A model generated the notes under the pieces. It was not told the DNA's origin, searched no databases, and saw nothing but the letters and a program-made list of their open reading frames with translations. 64,000 nt of DNA, taken from positions 9,626,259 through 9,690,258 of the forward strand of contig OX442320.1 in the NCBI GenBank assembly GCA_949358305.1. The letters are read 5' to 3'. The stretch comes from Strigamia acuminata (Eukaryota > Arthropoda > Chilopoda > Geophilomorpha > Linotaeniidae). The translations under genes and the position numbers were made by a program. Positions 53,942 to 64,000 of the stretch are shown in pieces. How positions within the stretch are numbered: position 1 is the first letter of the stretch; each line of letters opens with the position of its first letter.

Positions 53942-56900
53942 TTAACGGTCTAGATCTAGAGCGCGGCGAATATCTTTCAACCAGAATTGAATTTTTCTAT
54001 CATCATTTGGATCGAAAGACTCCACATTGAACGGGTTGTCTAAATTGTAGATTTGAATATGACCCCGCTTCGATATCGGCCATTCCGGTACATTATCTTC
54101 AAGATATTTATTCGGGTGCCTAAATAATACATTGAAAAACAGTAAATAATAATAATTATTATTATTAGTTCTTTTCTTTTACCCAAATTGTGCAAATTTC
54201 GTCCACATTTGTCGCATTGTATCTTCAGTCCGATCCACTTCGGGATTAATTGAACGATCCATAAACAGGAAAAATAAATCGTCTCCATGACTCGGTTCTA
54301 AAGGACAAGTTTCTTAATGAAATTGACTACATTTTAAACACTTTATACTTCGGTCTTTCGTAGGTTTAACTCCAATGAATTCCCCGAAGCTCTGATTGGT
54401 GACCAATTTGAATGAGTACACGAAAGAGTCTATTCCGTTATCACATAAAAACTCAACGGTCTGGAAATGCGGTGCCACGAAATACGAATAACTCAACATC
54501 TGAAACACCAATCACAGAAGGTGATTGGGATAAACAAATCCAATGAAATAACAGAACCAAGTGTGACACTTCTGTAAAGTAGAACTATGTCTGGGGTGAT
54601 ATGAATGAACTCAAGTGACACAATCAACGATTTAACATCGCATCTAAATAGATCTATACTCAAAACCACCACAACGTTGATCTATTTCACTGGTGTAGGG
54701 ACACAAAAAAGTAGCTCATAACACCAGAATTGTACTCGAACTCCAGACATTGTGATCGATTACCAACATTGTCAAAGGTGATGCTTTGACACAGAACTAC
54801 TTTTCTGCGTAGTAGACACAGTACACAGTTAGGTGTAAACAGGCTGAAATAGATCAACGTTGTGGTGGTTTTGAGTATAGACAGCTATCTTTGTATACTC
54901 TGGCCATGTGTAAGTTGAGCCTAAATCCAAGCCTTTTCTCTGGTGTAGTGATACAAGAAAATAGATCCAAACACCAGGATTGCAACCGATCTACTGAAAT
55001 AGTAAGCGAACTTTCTAAGATTTCTGGAAGAAGCAAGCAATAAACTCTGAACTATTTTCCCTGGCGGCAGCACAGAGTGAGTTGTGAAGCTCGGATTTAG
55101 GCTCAACTTACACATGGCCAGAGTATAGATACGATATTAAACGTTGTTCGTAACTTAGGTCGTAGCAAGAACGTACGTTTGCGACTTTTAATCAAAGGAA
55201 CACAATATGCCTGGGATGGAATGAAGCAATGTATTGTGGGGGGTGGTGTAGGTACGGATTTATTGTTACCTGTGTTTGCTCTTAGTATTAGTGAAATTCG
55301 TAAAGTGTGTGTCAATGCAAGTGGCACTTCTCCAATTTTTCTAATGAGATATAGAGCATCCCCACAGACTGTACACTTCATAACAAAAGAACAGGTTAAA
55401 CTAGGTTCACACTTGTGTTCACACGAGGGGCGACGCAACGCCTGGAAAAATTAGTCACACTGTAGGGTACGAATGAAACAATTGATGTTGCGTCTGGCCA
55501 ATTAGATGGTTTCAATGAAACCTGGAATTGAATCTAGTTCTAGAACTAGTTCCAGAATCTGAAAATGGCGGCCTGTTTGCATGTGGCAAAGTCTCACCAA
55601 CCAGACATGAATCGACGAGTTGGAGTCGATTGTGATTGGGTGGCTGCAACACCTTTCCTTGCGTTGCGTCGTTTACTTCAACTAGGAGTTAAAGCAGGAA
55701 TTGGAATCAACGTGAAGAATTTTTGAACGCAAGCAGCTTGCGTTTGCGTCAGTTTTCTTGCTTGGCGTCTTGTGTGAACACATGTGTGAACCTAGCTTTA
55801 TACTTAGGTTAAACTATTGTTATGTGGCCTCCAGCCAAAGGAATTGCTGAATATTCCATTAACAAATATGAGGAGTGCCGCACATAAATAGAAACAAAGT
55901 TTAGTTCCACAACAAAAATTACTTTGACGATAATGTCATGAATGCTGTCGGAATCATCCGGGTCAACTGCATGGAAATATTCTTTGCTCAGCAGATCAAT
56001 TGCGGCCTTCGTGACATTTTCCTCGTTGAGGCGAAGCATGAAGGCAACAACTTTAGTGAGGAATTCGTCACTAATTTTGACTTTTACGTTGCCTAATGTT
56101 TCTAGAACTAGAAGTAAAGGTAATTATTTTCTATTGTAGCCAAATTGCTGCAATTTTTCCATCGAAAACGAAATTATTTACACATTCCGTAAATGGTAGC
56201 TCCTTCCTCGTCCATTATGCCAGTCATCACCGGCACTTTATTCGCAATCGCTCCGTTTTTTAATAAATCGTACGAACTGTTGGGCAGGAAATGACCGTCC
56301 ACTACGGGCAGAAATGGTGATAGCAGTGAGTTGTCCGAAGACGACCTCATTACCAAAGTGAGGATTTCGGCCGGCATTAGCCGCAAACATTGCATCATTT
56401 TTTTCTTGTTTTTGGTCGTACATCCGACACTTTCCGCAAATCGTTCGCTATGATAAGCCGCGTCTGTGGCTGCAGCCCATGGACATAGAGGACTTCCGCT
56501 TTGAGCAATTACCGAGTGGAAAAGACCTGAGAAGTGAAATAAATATGAATATTTTTTTGAAAATTAGAAATGGCGGTTTGAATGCCTGATGAAAGTGGTG
56601 CCAGCATGTGGTATAAGACACTCGCACTTCCGGCGCTTCCTCCGAAAATGTTGACGTTGTTGGGATTGCCACCGAACGCGCGGATGTTGGTTTGGACCCA
56701 TTTAAGCGCTTCTGTTTGGTCCAGTAGGCCGTAGTTGCCTGGAGACTCCTCGTCCATTGTGCTGAGGAAACCTGTGGGAAATGTGTTTTTATTTTTTTGG
56801 ATTGTTTTGTTGTGTTTTCGGACCCAAAACGTGTAAGCGATAGTTGATGGTAACTAAAACAATATTGTGATCGAGTAAACGCCGAGGTGAGTACATGCTC

Positions 56901-58497
56901 ATGGAACCTGAACCAATTGTAAAGCCGCCACCGTGCAAGAGGACCATTACTGGTTTTTCTGGTTGGGTTTGATTTATCTGAAGGTGAAAAAAAGTGATAA
57001 GAAAGCTGGTCGAAATTCTACTTTTTCCGCCTGTGATGGTGGACGTAAACAATTGAATTGTTTCCATGCACGAACAAGTTCTGAGTACACAGAATACATT
57101 GTGGTAATGCGATCGATCAAGACCGGTCGTACACAAGATGGAGATAGATACTGAATACAAAAACAGATAATACTAAAAATGTTTGATTAATTTATTTTAT
57201 TATTTATTATTAATTATTAATTTAAACATGCAGTAATCCACTTATTTTGCAATATCAAACTACAATATTTTTTAAAAGTGGTCGCCATTTGTAACTACAA
57301 CACGTGCACGGATTATGTGTACCAAACAATACCACCTTTTGCACAACTAAGGCAGCGCCATCTATTGCCAATCTCGCGCTAGGTATTATGGGATTGATAA
57401 TAGTACAAAACATACTATCATTATTGTCTGTAATATGCAAATCCAAGTTCTTGCTCTTCCCGTACTTCTGAAGTTTAGAAAAATTATAAACGATATTATT
57501 ACATCTACAGAGCAACATATTGAGCGTATTTCCCATCTCTAACAATGCAATGAGTGACACACAAAAAAAGCACGGAATGACACAGCCAAACACACAGGCG
57601 GAATCATTTCGTTTGTGGCGTGACAACGTGAAATTTCAGACTCTGAATATTCAGAGTCTAAAAGTCTCATGTGTACATAGCTTTACGTACATATAAAGGC
57701 TGCGGATAGAATTACTTACACTCGTCGTATAAACATTTAAGACAAGACAGTCTTCTTTTCCCATTAACATCCCCACCGTTGGAACCACCTGGAGACATTC
57801 AGGTCCCTCCTTGGTCGCATCAAACGGCTTCCTGCTAGCCCTCAATGGTTTAGCAACAGGCGGCTATAAAAAGTTTGAATGCCATCTGTATTTTATAGTA
57901 AAGTGCTGAGAAATATCATACTCTGAAACGAAGCGGTCCAATTGGTGGCTGCGCGTACGGAATTCCACGAAATGCAAAAATTTCAAGGCCGTAGTTTGTT
58001 GTTTTCATGCTGGAACCACGAATCTGACCACCAGATGGCAGTGTAACAATTATTTCTACTTTTTTTTGTTTGGGTTTGGGCTCGATTTCTGTCACACTGG
58101 TGAGGCACTTGCAATAGCCACCTTCTTCAGGGAATCTATCACAGTCCAGGGCAGCTGGCCATTGGATATTGTGTCGAGTGCAGTCAGTTTTCACTTTTTT
58201 GCACAAAGTTCGACATGGAGGAAAGGGATAAGTGGAAATTGTTGGGCATGATGGAGCGTAGATGGAGCAGAGGAAGGATTTAAGGTGGACACTGCATCCA
58301 GTGATTGGTGCGTATTGGGACAATTCGTTGATTGCAACACTTTGATTCTGGGACAACAAGTTTGGCACCATTACTTCGGTGGAGCTCACGTCAGTGCAGT
58401 GATGGAACTCGGCCATTTCTTCACAGTTGTGTGAAGATGATGAGGCCAGTTGATTTGCAAGGAGAAAAACACTTGAGAGGAAGAAGAGCCGCAGCAT
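53942..58497 (-). CDS. Secreted Frizzled-CRD / carboxylesterase fusion, copy B
   Basis: Exons, 5' to 3' on the minus strand: 58497-57922, 57863-57720, 56977-56824, 56771-56586, 56526-56182, 56107-55923, 54499-54349, 54297-54183, 54119-53942; 677 aa, with exon structure and phases identical to copy A except exon 6 (185 instead of 179 nt). Signal peptide MLRLFFLSSVFLLANQL. CRD with the same ten cysteines plus one; the conserved FFLC is SFLC here. Carboxylesterase residues: oxyanion HGGGF at 255-259, Ser337 (GGSAG instead of GESAG), Glu461 (DEEGA), His584 (PSHGDD). Exon 1 is 178/192 identical to copy A, exon 2 38/48, exon 3 39/52, and exon 6 clearly less. Several MITEs enlarge intron 6 to 1.4 kb. 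Likely an active or altered-specificity paralogue; secreted and soluble. Confidence 0.92.
54653..54881. mobile_element. TATACTC-type MITE in intron 6 of copy B (first of two)
   Basis: 36-bp perfect inverted arms: tctatactcaaaaccaccac then aacgttgatctatttc. Core cactggtgtagggacac and ccagacattgtgatcg. Its closest relative in the window is the inverted copy at 5042-5603. Confidence 0.9.
54894..55127. mobile_element. TATACTC-type MITE in intron 6 of copy B (second of two)
   Basis: Arms tatactctggccatgtgtaa then gttgagcctaaatcc, mirrored at 55089-55127. It lies 12 bp from the previous element. Core tctggtgtagtgatac and aaaatagatccaaacacc is shared with the family; the arms are not. Confidence 0.9.
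55397..55800. mobile_element. MITE in intron 6 of copy B
   Basis: Ends ctaggttcacacttgtgttc then acacgag, paired with gtgtgaacacatgtgtgaac then ctag. Arms are CpG-containing (gacgcaacgcc). Non-coding. The 55128-55396 stretch between it and the previous MITE is not identified. Confidence 0.75.
56527..56585 (-). other. 59-nt GC-AG intron in copy B
   Basis: Donor TCATCAG|gcattc, acceptor cttctcag|GTC. There is no GT nearby that could replace the donor, which supports the GC assignment also made in copy A. Confidence 0.8.
56978..57719 (-). other. Intron 2 of copy B
   Basis: 742 bp without recognisable coding sequence. It is unrelated to the minisatellite that fills intron 2 of copy A. Confidence 0.6.
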
Positions 58498-58921
58498 TGT
58501 AGAGTTGTGGATAAAGTTTTTTCAAGCTTATGGAGATGTTGTTGTGAAAAGTTATTTTAAAATGAGTGATAAGATAGACTCAACTTGAACTTTGATAAGT
58601 TTAAAGCTTAAGTTTCTCTTATTTTTATTGCATTTATTAATTTTTATTTTGAATAGGAATTATTGATTACAGGGTGTAGGTACGATATTTTTCTTTTTAA
58701 TTTGTTGTGTTTGCACGACAATGGATTGTTAATCACAAGCTGTTAGAGCAAAAGAAATCGTGTGAAAACGGAATTAAATTTATTTTTGTAGACTGTGTTA
58801 AATCAAAATCGTGTAAAAACAGAATTTGGTGGACTCCAAAAAGGCGAAAACTGTTTGTAAAGATGATTGGTTGTTGTATACTCTGTCAATACTTCATATA
58901 TTTATTTCTTGCTATGCAAGC

Positions 58922-58992
<71 letters not shown>

Positions 58993-59027
58993 TTAAATCA
59001 ACGCACCATAAGGAGCTTATACATCAG
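58498..59027 (-). promoter_or_regulatory. Promoter region of copy B
   Basis: Nearly the same as the upstream region of copy A, including CTTTGAT/GATAAG at 58590-58600 and gtgataagata just before it. A perfect (ttta)n microsatellite of about 19 units interrupts it at 58921-58996. Confidence 0.45.
58921..58996. repeat. (TTTA)n microsatellite
   Basis: About 19 uninterrupted tetranucleotide units. It is absent at the corresponding place upstream of copy A, so it expanded after duplication. Confidence 0.95.
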
Positions 59028-59110
59028 TTAACGGTCTAGATCTAGAGCGCGGCGAATATCTTCCAACCAGAATTGAATTTGTCTATCATCGTTTGGATCG
59101 AAAGACTCGA
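59028..59110 (-). pseudogene. Remnant of a third esterase copy (last exon only)
   Basis: Reads from the stop backwards as the final ~27 codons of exon 9 (ending RALDLDR), closely matching copies A and B. Homology stops abruptly at about 59110 (aaagactcga). No upstream exon is visible before the transposase-like gene. This marks the broken end of the tandem array. Confidence 0.85.
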
Positions 59111-59500
59111 GGGGTGCGACATTTGACCGAATCTCTGACAATGGCTTCCGAATCTCGCCCGAATCTTTCCGAATCCCGCCCGAATCTTTCCGAATCCCGC
59201 CCGAATCTTTCCGAATCCCACCGAATCTTCGAATCTCGAATCTTTAAATTGTATACAAATCGAGGAAAATAAAGTCAAAATTTATGATAAAAAAATGTAA
59301 TAATATTTTTACAAAAAACTGGAATAACCAAGGGAATAACTGACAACTGTAAATAAATCGAGAAATAAATGTTCCACATTGAAATTGTCGGAAATTGTCG
59401 TTGAAATTGTCCGTATCGGAGGAAATTATACCTGCGCACCTCGCTGCGCGGTATCTGCGCATGCGCATTTATGATTTAGCGCGAACTTCAAATTAATCCC
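59111..59500. other. Intergenic, with CpG-rich patch
   Basis: Includes three to four copies of a 20-bp unit with cccgaatctttccgaatc at 59145-59225. A perfect NRF1-type palindrome tgcgcatgcgca lies at 59456-59467. Confidence 0.6.
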
Positions 59501-60645
59501 GGAATTCAACATTGTTCGCAATTGTGATTGAGTTGGATTGCGTGCTATTTTACCTCGTATTTTACTTTATCCTATTAAAGGTAAGACTTTTGCGGATTAT
59601 TATTTTCTCATTGATTATTTTTATGATGCTTTTCGTTCCAACTACAGGTTCCTCTGGCAAGTTCCATTCATACGACCATACGAAAATTGTTACGAAAGTC
59701 GACGATTTTTTTAGCGCTACGGTGAAATTCGAGTCAAACTTGAATTGAAATTGAATTGAAATTGAATAATTAGTACGGTAACAGATTATGAACTAAGTGC
59801 GCGTTAATTTGATATTTCGGAAAAGCTATTTCTATTGATATCGGTTGAAATATACGTATGGCGACGTATGGGCTATTTCGGGCTATTTTCACCGATTTTG
59901 GTTGAAATGATCGCCAAATTCCTACTAAAAAAAATGTTCCTTATTCCACAAGAAAATATATTATTCGTTTTTTTTATTCTAATGAAAAAAAAATCTGATT
60001 TGATTTACTACTAACTTGTAAGTTATTAATTTAAAGGAAAATGAAACTCTTTAAAATTTGTAATTAGCAAAATAAGATCTTTTTTTTTTGTTTTTTTTTA
60101 TTAAATTTGAGTATGGATTATAAATAAAACAAAATAAATAAAATATATTACCTGATTCTTTTTTTATATTCCATACACAAATGTAATGGAATCGAATGGA
60201 ATAATGAACAAATTTTTTTATAATTTACCTTACTTTTACTTATATTGGCCAATGATAGAGGTGTCTCGCAAAGATATTATCGAGGATATTATTCATTTTT
60301 TCGACCAAAAATTCATTTTTTGGACGAAAAATTCATTTTTTGAACGAAAAATTCATTTTTAGGTTAAAAAAAATTCATTTTTTTGACAAAAAATTTATTT
60401 TTTGGACGAAAAATTTATTTTTTGGACCAAAAATTCATTTTTATGTTAAAAAAATTCATTTTTAGGTTAAAAAAAATTGTTATTTACACCCAAAAAATGA
60501 GCCGGCAATAACTTCGCAATGCGTCTGCAAAAGGGCGGTTTTTTGATCCGCTTTCCGGCTACAATTACGTCGTTTTAGGCCCGCAAAAATAGCAGCTTTA
60601 CTAATAAATAATGTTTTGCTTCAGATTTCTTTTTCTGTGGGAAGG
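59456..60645 (+). promoter_or_regulatory. Promoter, 5' UTR and 5' intron of the transposase-like gene
   Basis: The NRF1 palindrome is followed by a likely non-coding first exon ending at the donor attaaag|gtaaga (59580). The acceptor tttgcttcag (ending about 60623) precedes the ATG at 60646 by about 20 bases. The intervening 1 kb is AT-rich, with a run of gaaaaattcattttttg units at 60290-60475. Confidence 0.4.
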
Positions 60646-63600
60646 ATGTCGGATGGAACGGTTTGGCAATTCGCAACAGAGAATGATATTTCGCCACAGA
60701 TCCAAGCCTGCTTGAAAGCTGCAGGATATTTCACATTAACTGGAATTTCAAAAATTGAAAGCAATGAATTGATTGAAAAATATCTGCAGGATACAGCTGA
60801 TCTATACGAAGATGAGAAAGAGCTGAAAGCGATTTATGGAAAATTCCATAAAAAGCCCGAGAAATTTCGTTTTGCACCTGGACAACATGAAGAAATAACA
60901 CGATTTAAAGATATCTGTCGAAGGAAAATCGATGACAACGAGAAAACCGTGGTGAAAACACATAAGCGGCTGAGACTGTCAGACAAAGCTAATGATTCTT
61001 GTGGTCAGAAGTTTTGCAACTATGGAACTGAAAAAAGCACCACATCAAACACCAATACGTCAGAAACCGACACTCATGAATCCATAATTTACACTGATGT
61101 GAAATTAAAAATGAGAAAATGGCTTGCAAAACAGACTGATCCAGCGCTAAAGAGTTTAAAACACGAAAAAGATTTTAAATTTACCGTATCCTCCAGCGAA
61201 TCAAGCAGTGACAATATATTTGAACATTATGAAGTTGTGGTGTTGTGTTTGATGTGTAATGGGAAAATACGATTGCACATCAGAGATAAACACTTTACTG
61301 TTTTCAATGCAACAAGACATCTAGAAAAGTGCGCTAAAAGGTGTAAATTTGGAAACATGACCCAAAAAAGTTTGCCATTATATTTCCGTGCAACAGGAGA
61401 GAAGAATGGGGAAGAAATAACCCACAACGATGATAATGATAATGACCAGTTTAATTATGTTACAGAAAATAATGACAATGTAAGCTTATGTACGAATGAA
61501 ATGCAATTAGATCTTGAGTTGGGTGCAAATCAAGATATTGTAACAACCACGCCAATAGGTAATGAATAAATAAATTGTTTTATGCCTTTTACAAATGATA
61601 ACAAATTTTTATAAAATTGCAGAAATGTACTCCAGAGCTTATTACAGAAAAGAAAAAAGCAAAAAGGAATTGTTACAATCAAGTGCGATGTGCCAAAAGA
61701 TTACCAATTTTTACAACCCTCTTGATGAAATTCGACACTTGTTAATTGAAAACAAAAATTTAAACAACTTTATAACGCATTTGCTGCAGCAGCAAAGTAC
61801 GGCAGTTACTGAAGACCACTCAAGCCTGGAACACACTGTTGAATCCACGGTTAAACCCAGCAATTTTTTGCAGCTAATGTGGGATGCAGCTATCTCAAAT
61901 ACCAAACGAAAACGAAATGAATACGACTCAGATTCGATAAAAGAATTTGCTATGTTGTTATTTATGTGGCTTGGACCATCGAAATACACAATTTTATATG
62001 CGAATTTAAATTCCGGTATACCAAGCAGTCGCCAGGTTGAAAGATACCTAAAAAAATTCCAAAACGATATTACAGAGGGAAAACTAAGAATTGGTTATTT
62101 GAAGCAACATATGGAGAGGTACAACTGTACTAACAACACTGTTTGGTTAAGTGAGGATGCAACACGCCTAGTGCAATCAATCAACTATGATGGCGATAAA
62201 AATGCATGTGTTGGATTTGTCTCACCGATATCAGCAAGTGGATTGCCGGAAATTAATACGTTTCCATTCACATCCATACCAGATGTCAAAGCTTACTTCA
62301 AAAATTATAATTTTGCTAATCAAGCATACGTTATTATGGCACAACCAATGTGTCCAAATGTTCCAGCCATTTGTTTTTGTTTATTTGGAAGTGATAATAA
62401 ATTCACATCTACTAATGTTCTGAACCGATGGAAAACAACACTTGATGAGTGCAATGCAAATGATATTGTGATCGCAGGTTTCAGCGCTGATGGTGATCCG
62501 AAATTATTAAGGAGTATGCAGTTATCAAGTGGTCTGTTTTGTGAACCAAAAACAGTCTTTCAAGAAAAAGAAGAGGATCCAAACAGGATTTCTTCAACTG
62601 AAAACAAATGGTTTATTATGAATGGAAACATAAAGTTTTCTCTCATTCAGGACACTATTCACATTGGGGCAAAGCTACGTTGTCGTTTGCTTAAGAAAAA
62701 TCGTTTACCAATTGGACACCGTTTTATATGCATTTCACATTTACAGCATATAGTGGAAAATAATTCAAAGGATTCACATCCATTAAGACTTTCTGATCTT
62801 GATTGCCGAGACAAGATGAACTATGCAGCTGTCGAGCGAATGGTGTCCAAAAATGTTCTTGAATTAATTGAAAAAAAAGAAGAATTTAGAGGAACATTAT
62901 TGTATCTAAAAGTGATGAAATTTGTGTTGGATTGTTTTTTAGCAGACGACTTGTCTCCTCTCAAACGAATAGAGAAAATTTGGACTGCGATTTTCATCTT
63001 ACGAGGATGGAGATTCTGGTTAAAAAACTGTACCACTTGCAAGCAACTGGACAGTTTTATAACTACCAATGCGTATCAGTGCATCGAATTAAATGGCCAC
63101 AGTTTAATACGTGTTATTGAAACTTGCAGAGAAAATTCATTGCCATTTTTACCACAATTACTTGGATCGCAACAATGTGAACAACTCTTTCGTATTGCCA
63201 GAAGTTACTCTGTTGTGAATTCAACAATTGTTAATTTCAGTCTCAGTGAGTTGATAAAAAAAATTTATCGAATTGAATCCGAATTAGCTGTCAGAGCTTC
63301 TGCCAATTCGAATAACATTCTAAAGATGCCAAAATTAAAAAAATATTCATCTAAGATGGGTGAAATGCCTTCGACATTCCAAAATGTTAGCTGTCCAACA
63401 AAGAATGAAATAATCATAGACGGTATTTCTAAGGCACAACGAAAAGCTGTGCTATTATTGCACAGTGTGGGGATCGGCTTTTTATATCCAAACAACATAT
63501 TCAATGATAATTTACTTGTTAAGGATGTCATTGTCAGATCTGACCATTTAAGTCAAAATGAAGAGGAAGAATCCGAAACCAACATTGAACCAAATGAAAA

Positions 63601-63895
63601 AGTAACTCCGATATTAGATGAAGATGAGGAAACACAGGCAAATTTAGAAGTTATGACACGAAATAATTTAACTAGAAAATTAAAAAAAGTGAAAATAAAT
63701 GGACTGTCATGCTTTGTATATGCTGACCAAGAAGAACCATTTTCATTTGATGATATTCCAATTGAAAGTCTGTACGTGCCGTATATGATCAAACAAAAAA
63801 ATGTTTTAATTCGAAAAACAACAGCTCTTAGACTTATCCATGAAAGAGGATTCTTGTCATCAGATAGACAATTACGTGTACAAGGAAAATTTTGA
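60646..63895 (+). CDS. Transposase-like protein, family not identified
   Basis: Two exons, 60646-61558 and 61623-63895, joined across a 64-nt GT-AG intron in phase 1; 1061 aa with no stops or frameshifts. The N-terminal third has a zinc-finger-like C201-x2-C204...H225-x3-C229 motif, set in VLCLMCNGK and NATRHLEKC, of the kind found in DNA-binding transposase heads. The large second half has acidic residues spaced as in RNase-H-fold transposases with a helical insertion: Asp483 (WLSEDATR), Asp594 or Asp596 (FSADGDP) and Glu824 (GSQQCEQLFR). I recall related uncharacterised proteins in insects and cnidarians but cannot name the superfamily. It could be an active or recently active DNA transposon, or a domesticated gene. 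AATAAA signals follow at about 63926. Terminal inverted repeats were not found inside the window. Confidence 0.75.
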
Positions 63896-64000
63896 TTGTA
63901 AATTTTAATATTTCAATAGTCTCAAATAAAACTAAATAAATGTTCATTTTATTAAATGTCTCAAATAAAATGAAAAAATATCTCCCACTTTACTAAATTT
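63896..64000 (+). other. 3' UTR of the transposase-like gene, window edge
   Basis: Contains aataaaac and taaataaatg soon after the stop. The 3' boundary of any transposon lies outside the window or is not recognisable. Confidence 0.5.

Overview
The window looks like an AT-rich, intron-rich metazoan genome, most likely an arthropod or close relative. Reasons: U2-type introns in every gene; a DPP4/DPP6/DPP10-type dipeptidyl peptidase whose spliced protein reads most like arthropod members of that family (recognised from memory, no search run); and many MITEs, minisatellites and retroelement scraps. No species can be named.

Layout. (1) 1-31.9 kb holds no gene body I can support. It is repeat-rich: tandem arrays, MITEs, a nested hAT-type element, a degenerate mariner with plant-Stowaway-like ends, a 5S-like fragment and a Gypsy integrase scrap. 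It also holds up to four candidate alternative first exons (7617-7715, 29973-30011, 30166-30189, 30684-30728) that all end in phase 0, as the main first exon does. (2) 31.9-48.5 kb, + strand: one complete S9B prolyl-peptidase gene. I resolved 20 exons from splice sites, phase and homology, giving 806/807 aa with an intact catalytic triad. It has a DPP6/DPP10-style membrane anchor and a pair of mutually exclusive exons (44310-44407 or 44747-44847) enforced by reading phase. (3) 50.0-58.5 kb, - strand: two tandem nine-exon genes, 675 and 677 aa. Each encodes a secreted protein with a signal peptide, a complete 10-cysteine Frizzled-type cysteine-rich domain (CRD), then a full carboxylesterase/cholinesterase-fold domain with Ser-Glu-His triad. 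A third copy survives as an 83-bp 3' remnant at 59028-59110. (4) 60.6-63.9 kb, + strand: a two-exon, 1061-aa transposase-like protein with a CCHC-type zinc-finger-like motif and plausible D-D-E positions, of a family I cannot name.

Best candidate for a new system: the Frizzled-CRD/carboxylesterase fusion. Fz-type CRDs bind the palmitoleate of Wnt proteins and related lipids, and carboxylesterases cut esters. A secreted protein with both suggests a lipid-capturing esterase, possibly a Wnt deacylase analogous to Notum but built from a different hydrolase family. That function is inference; the domain fusion and intact catalytic residues are read directly from the sequence.
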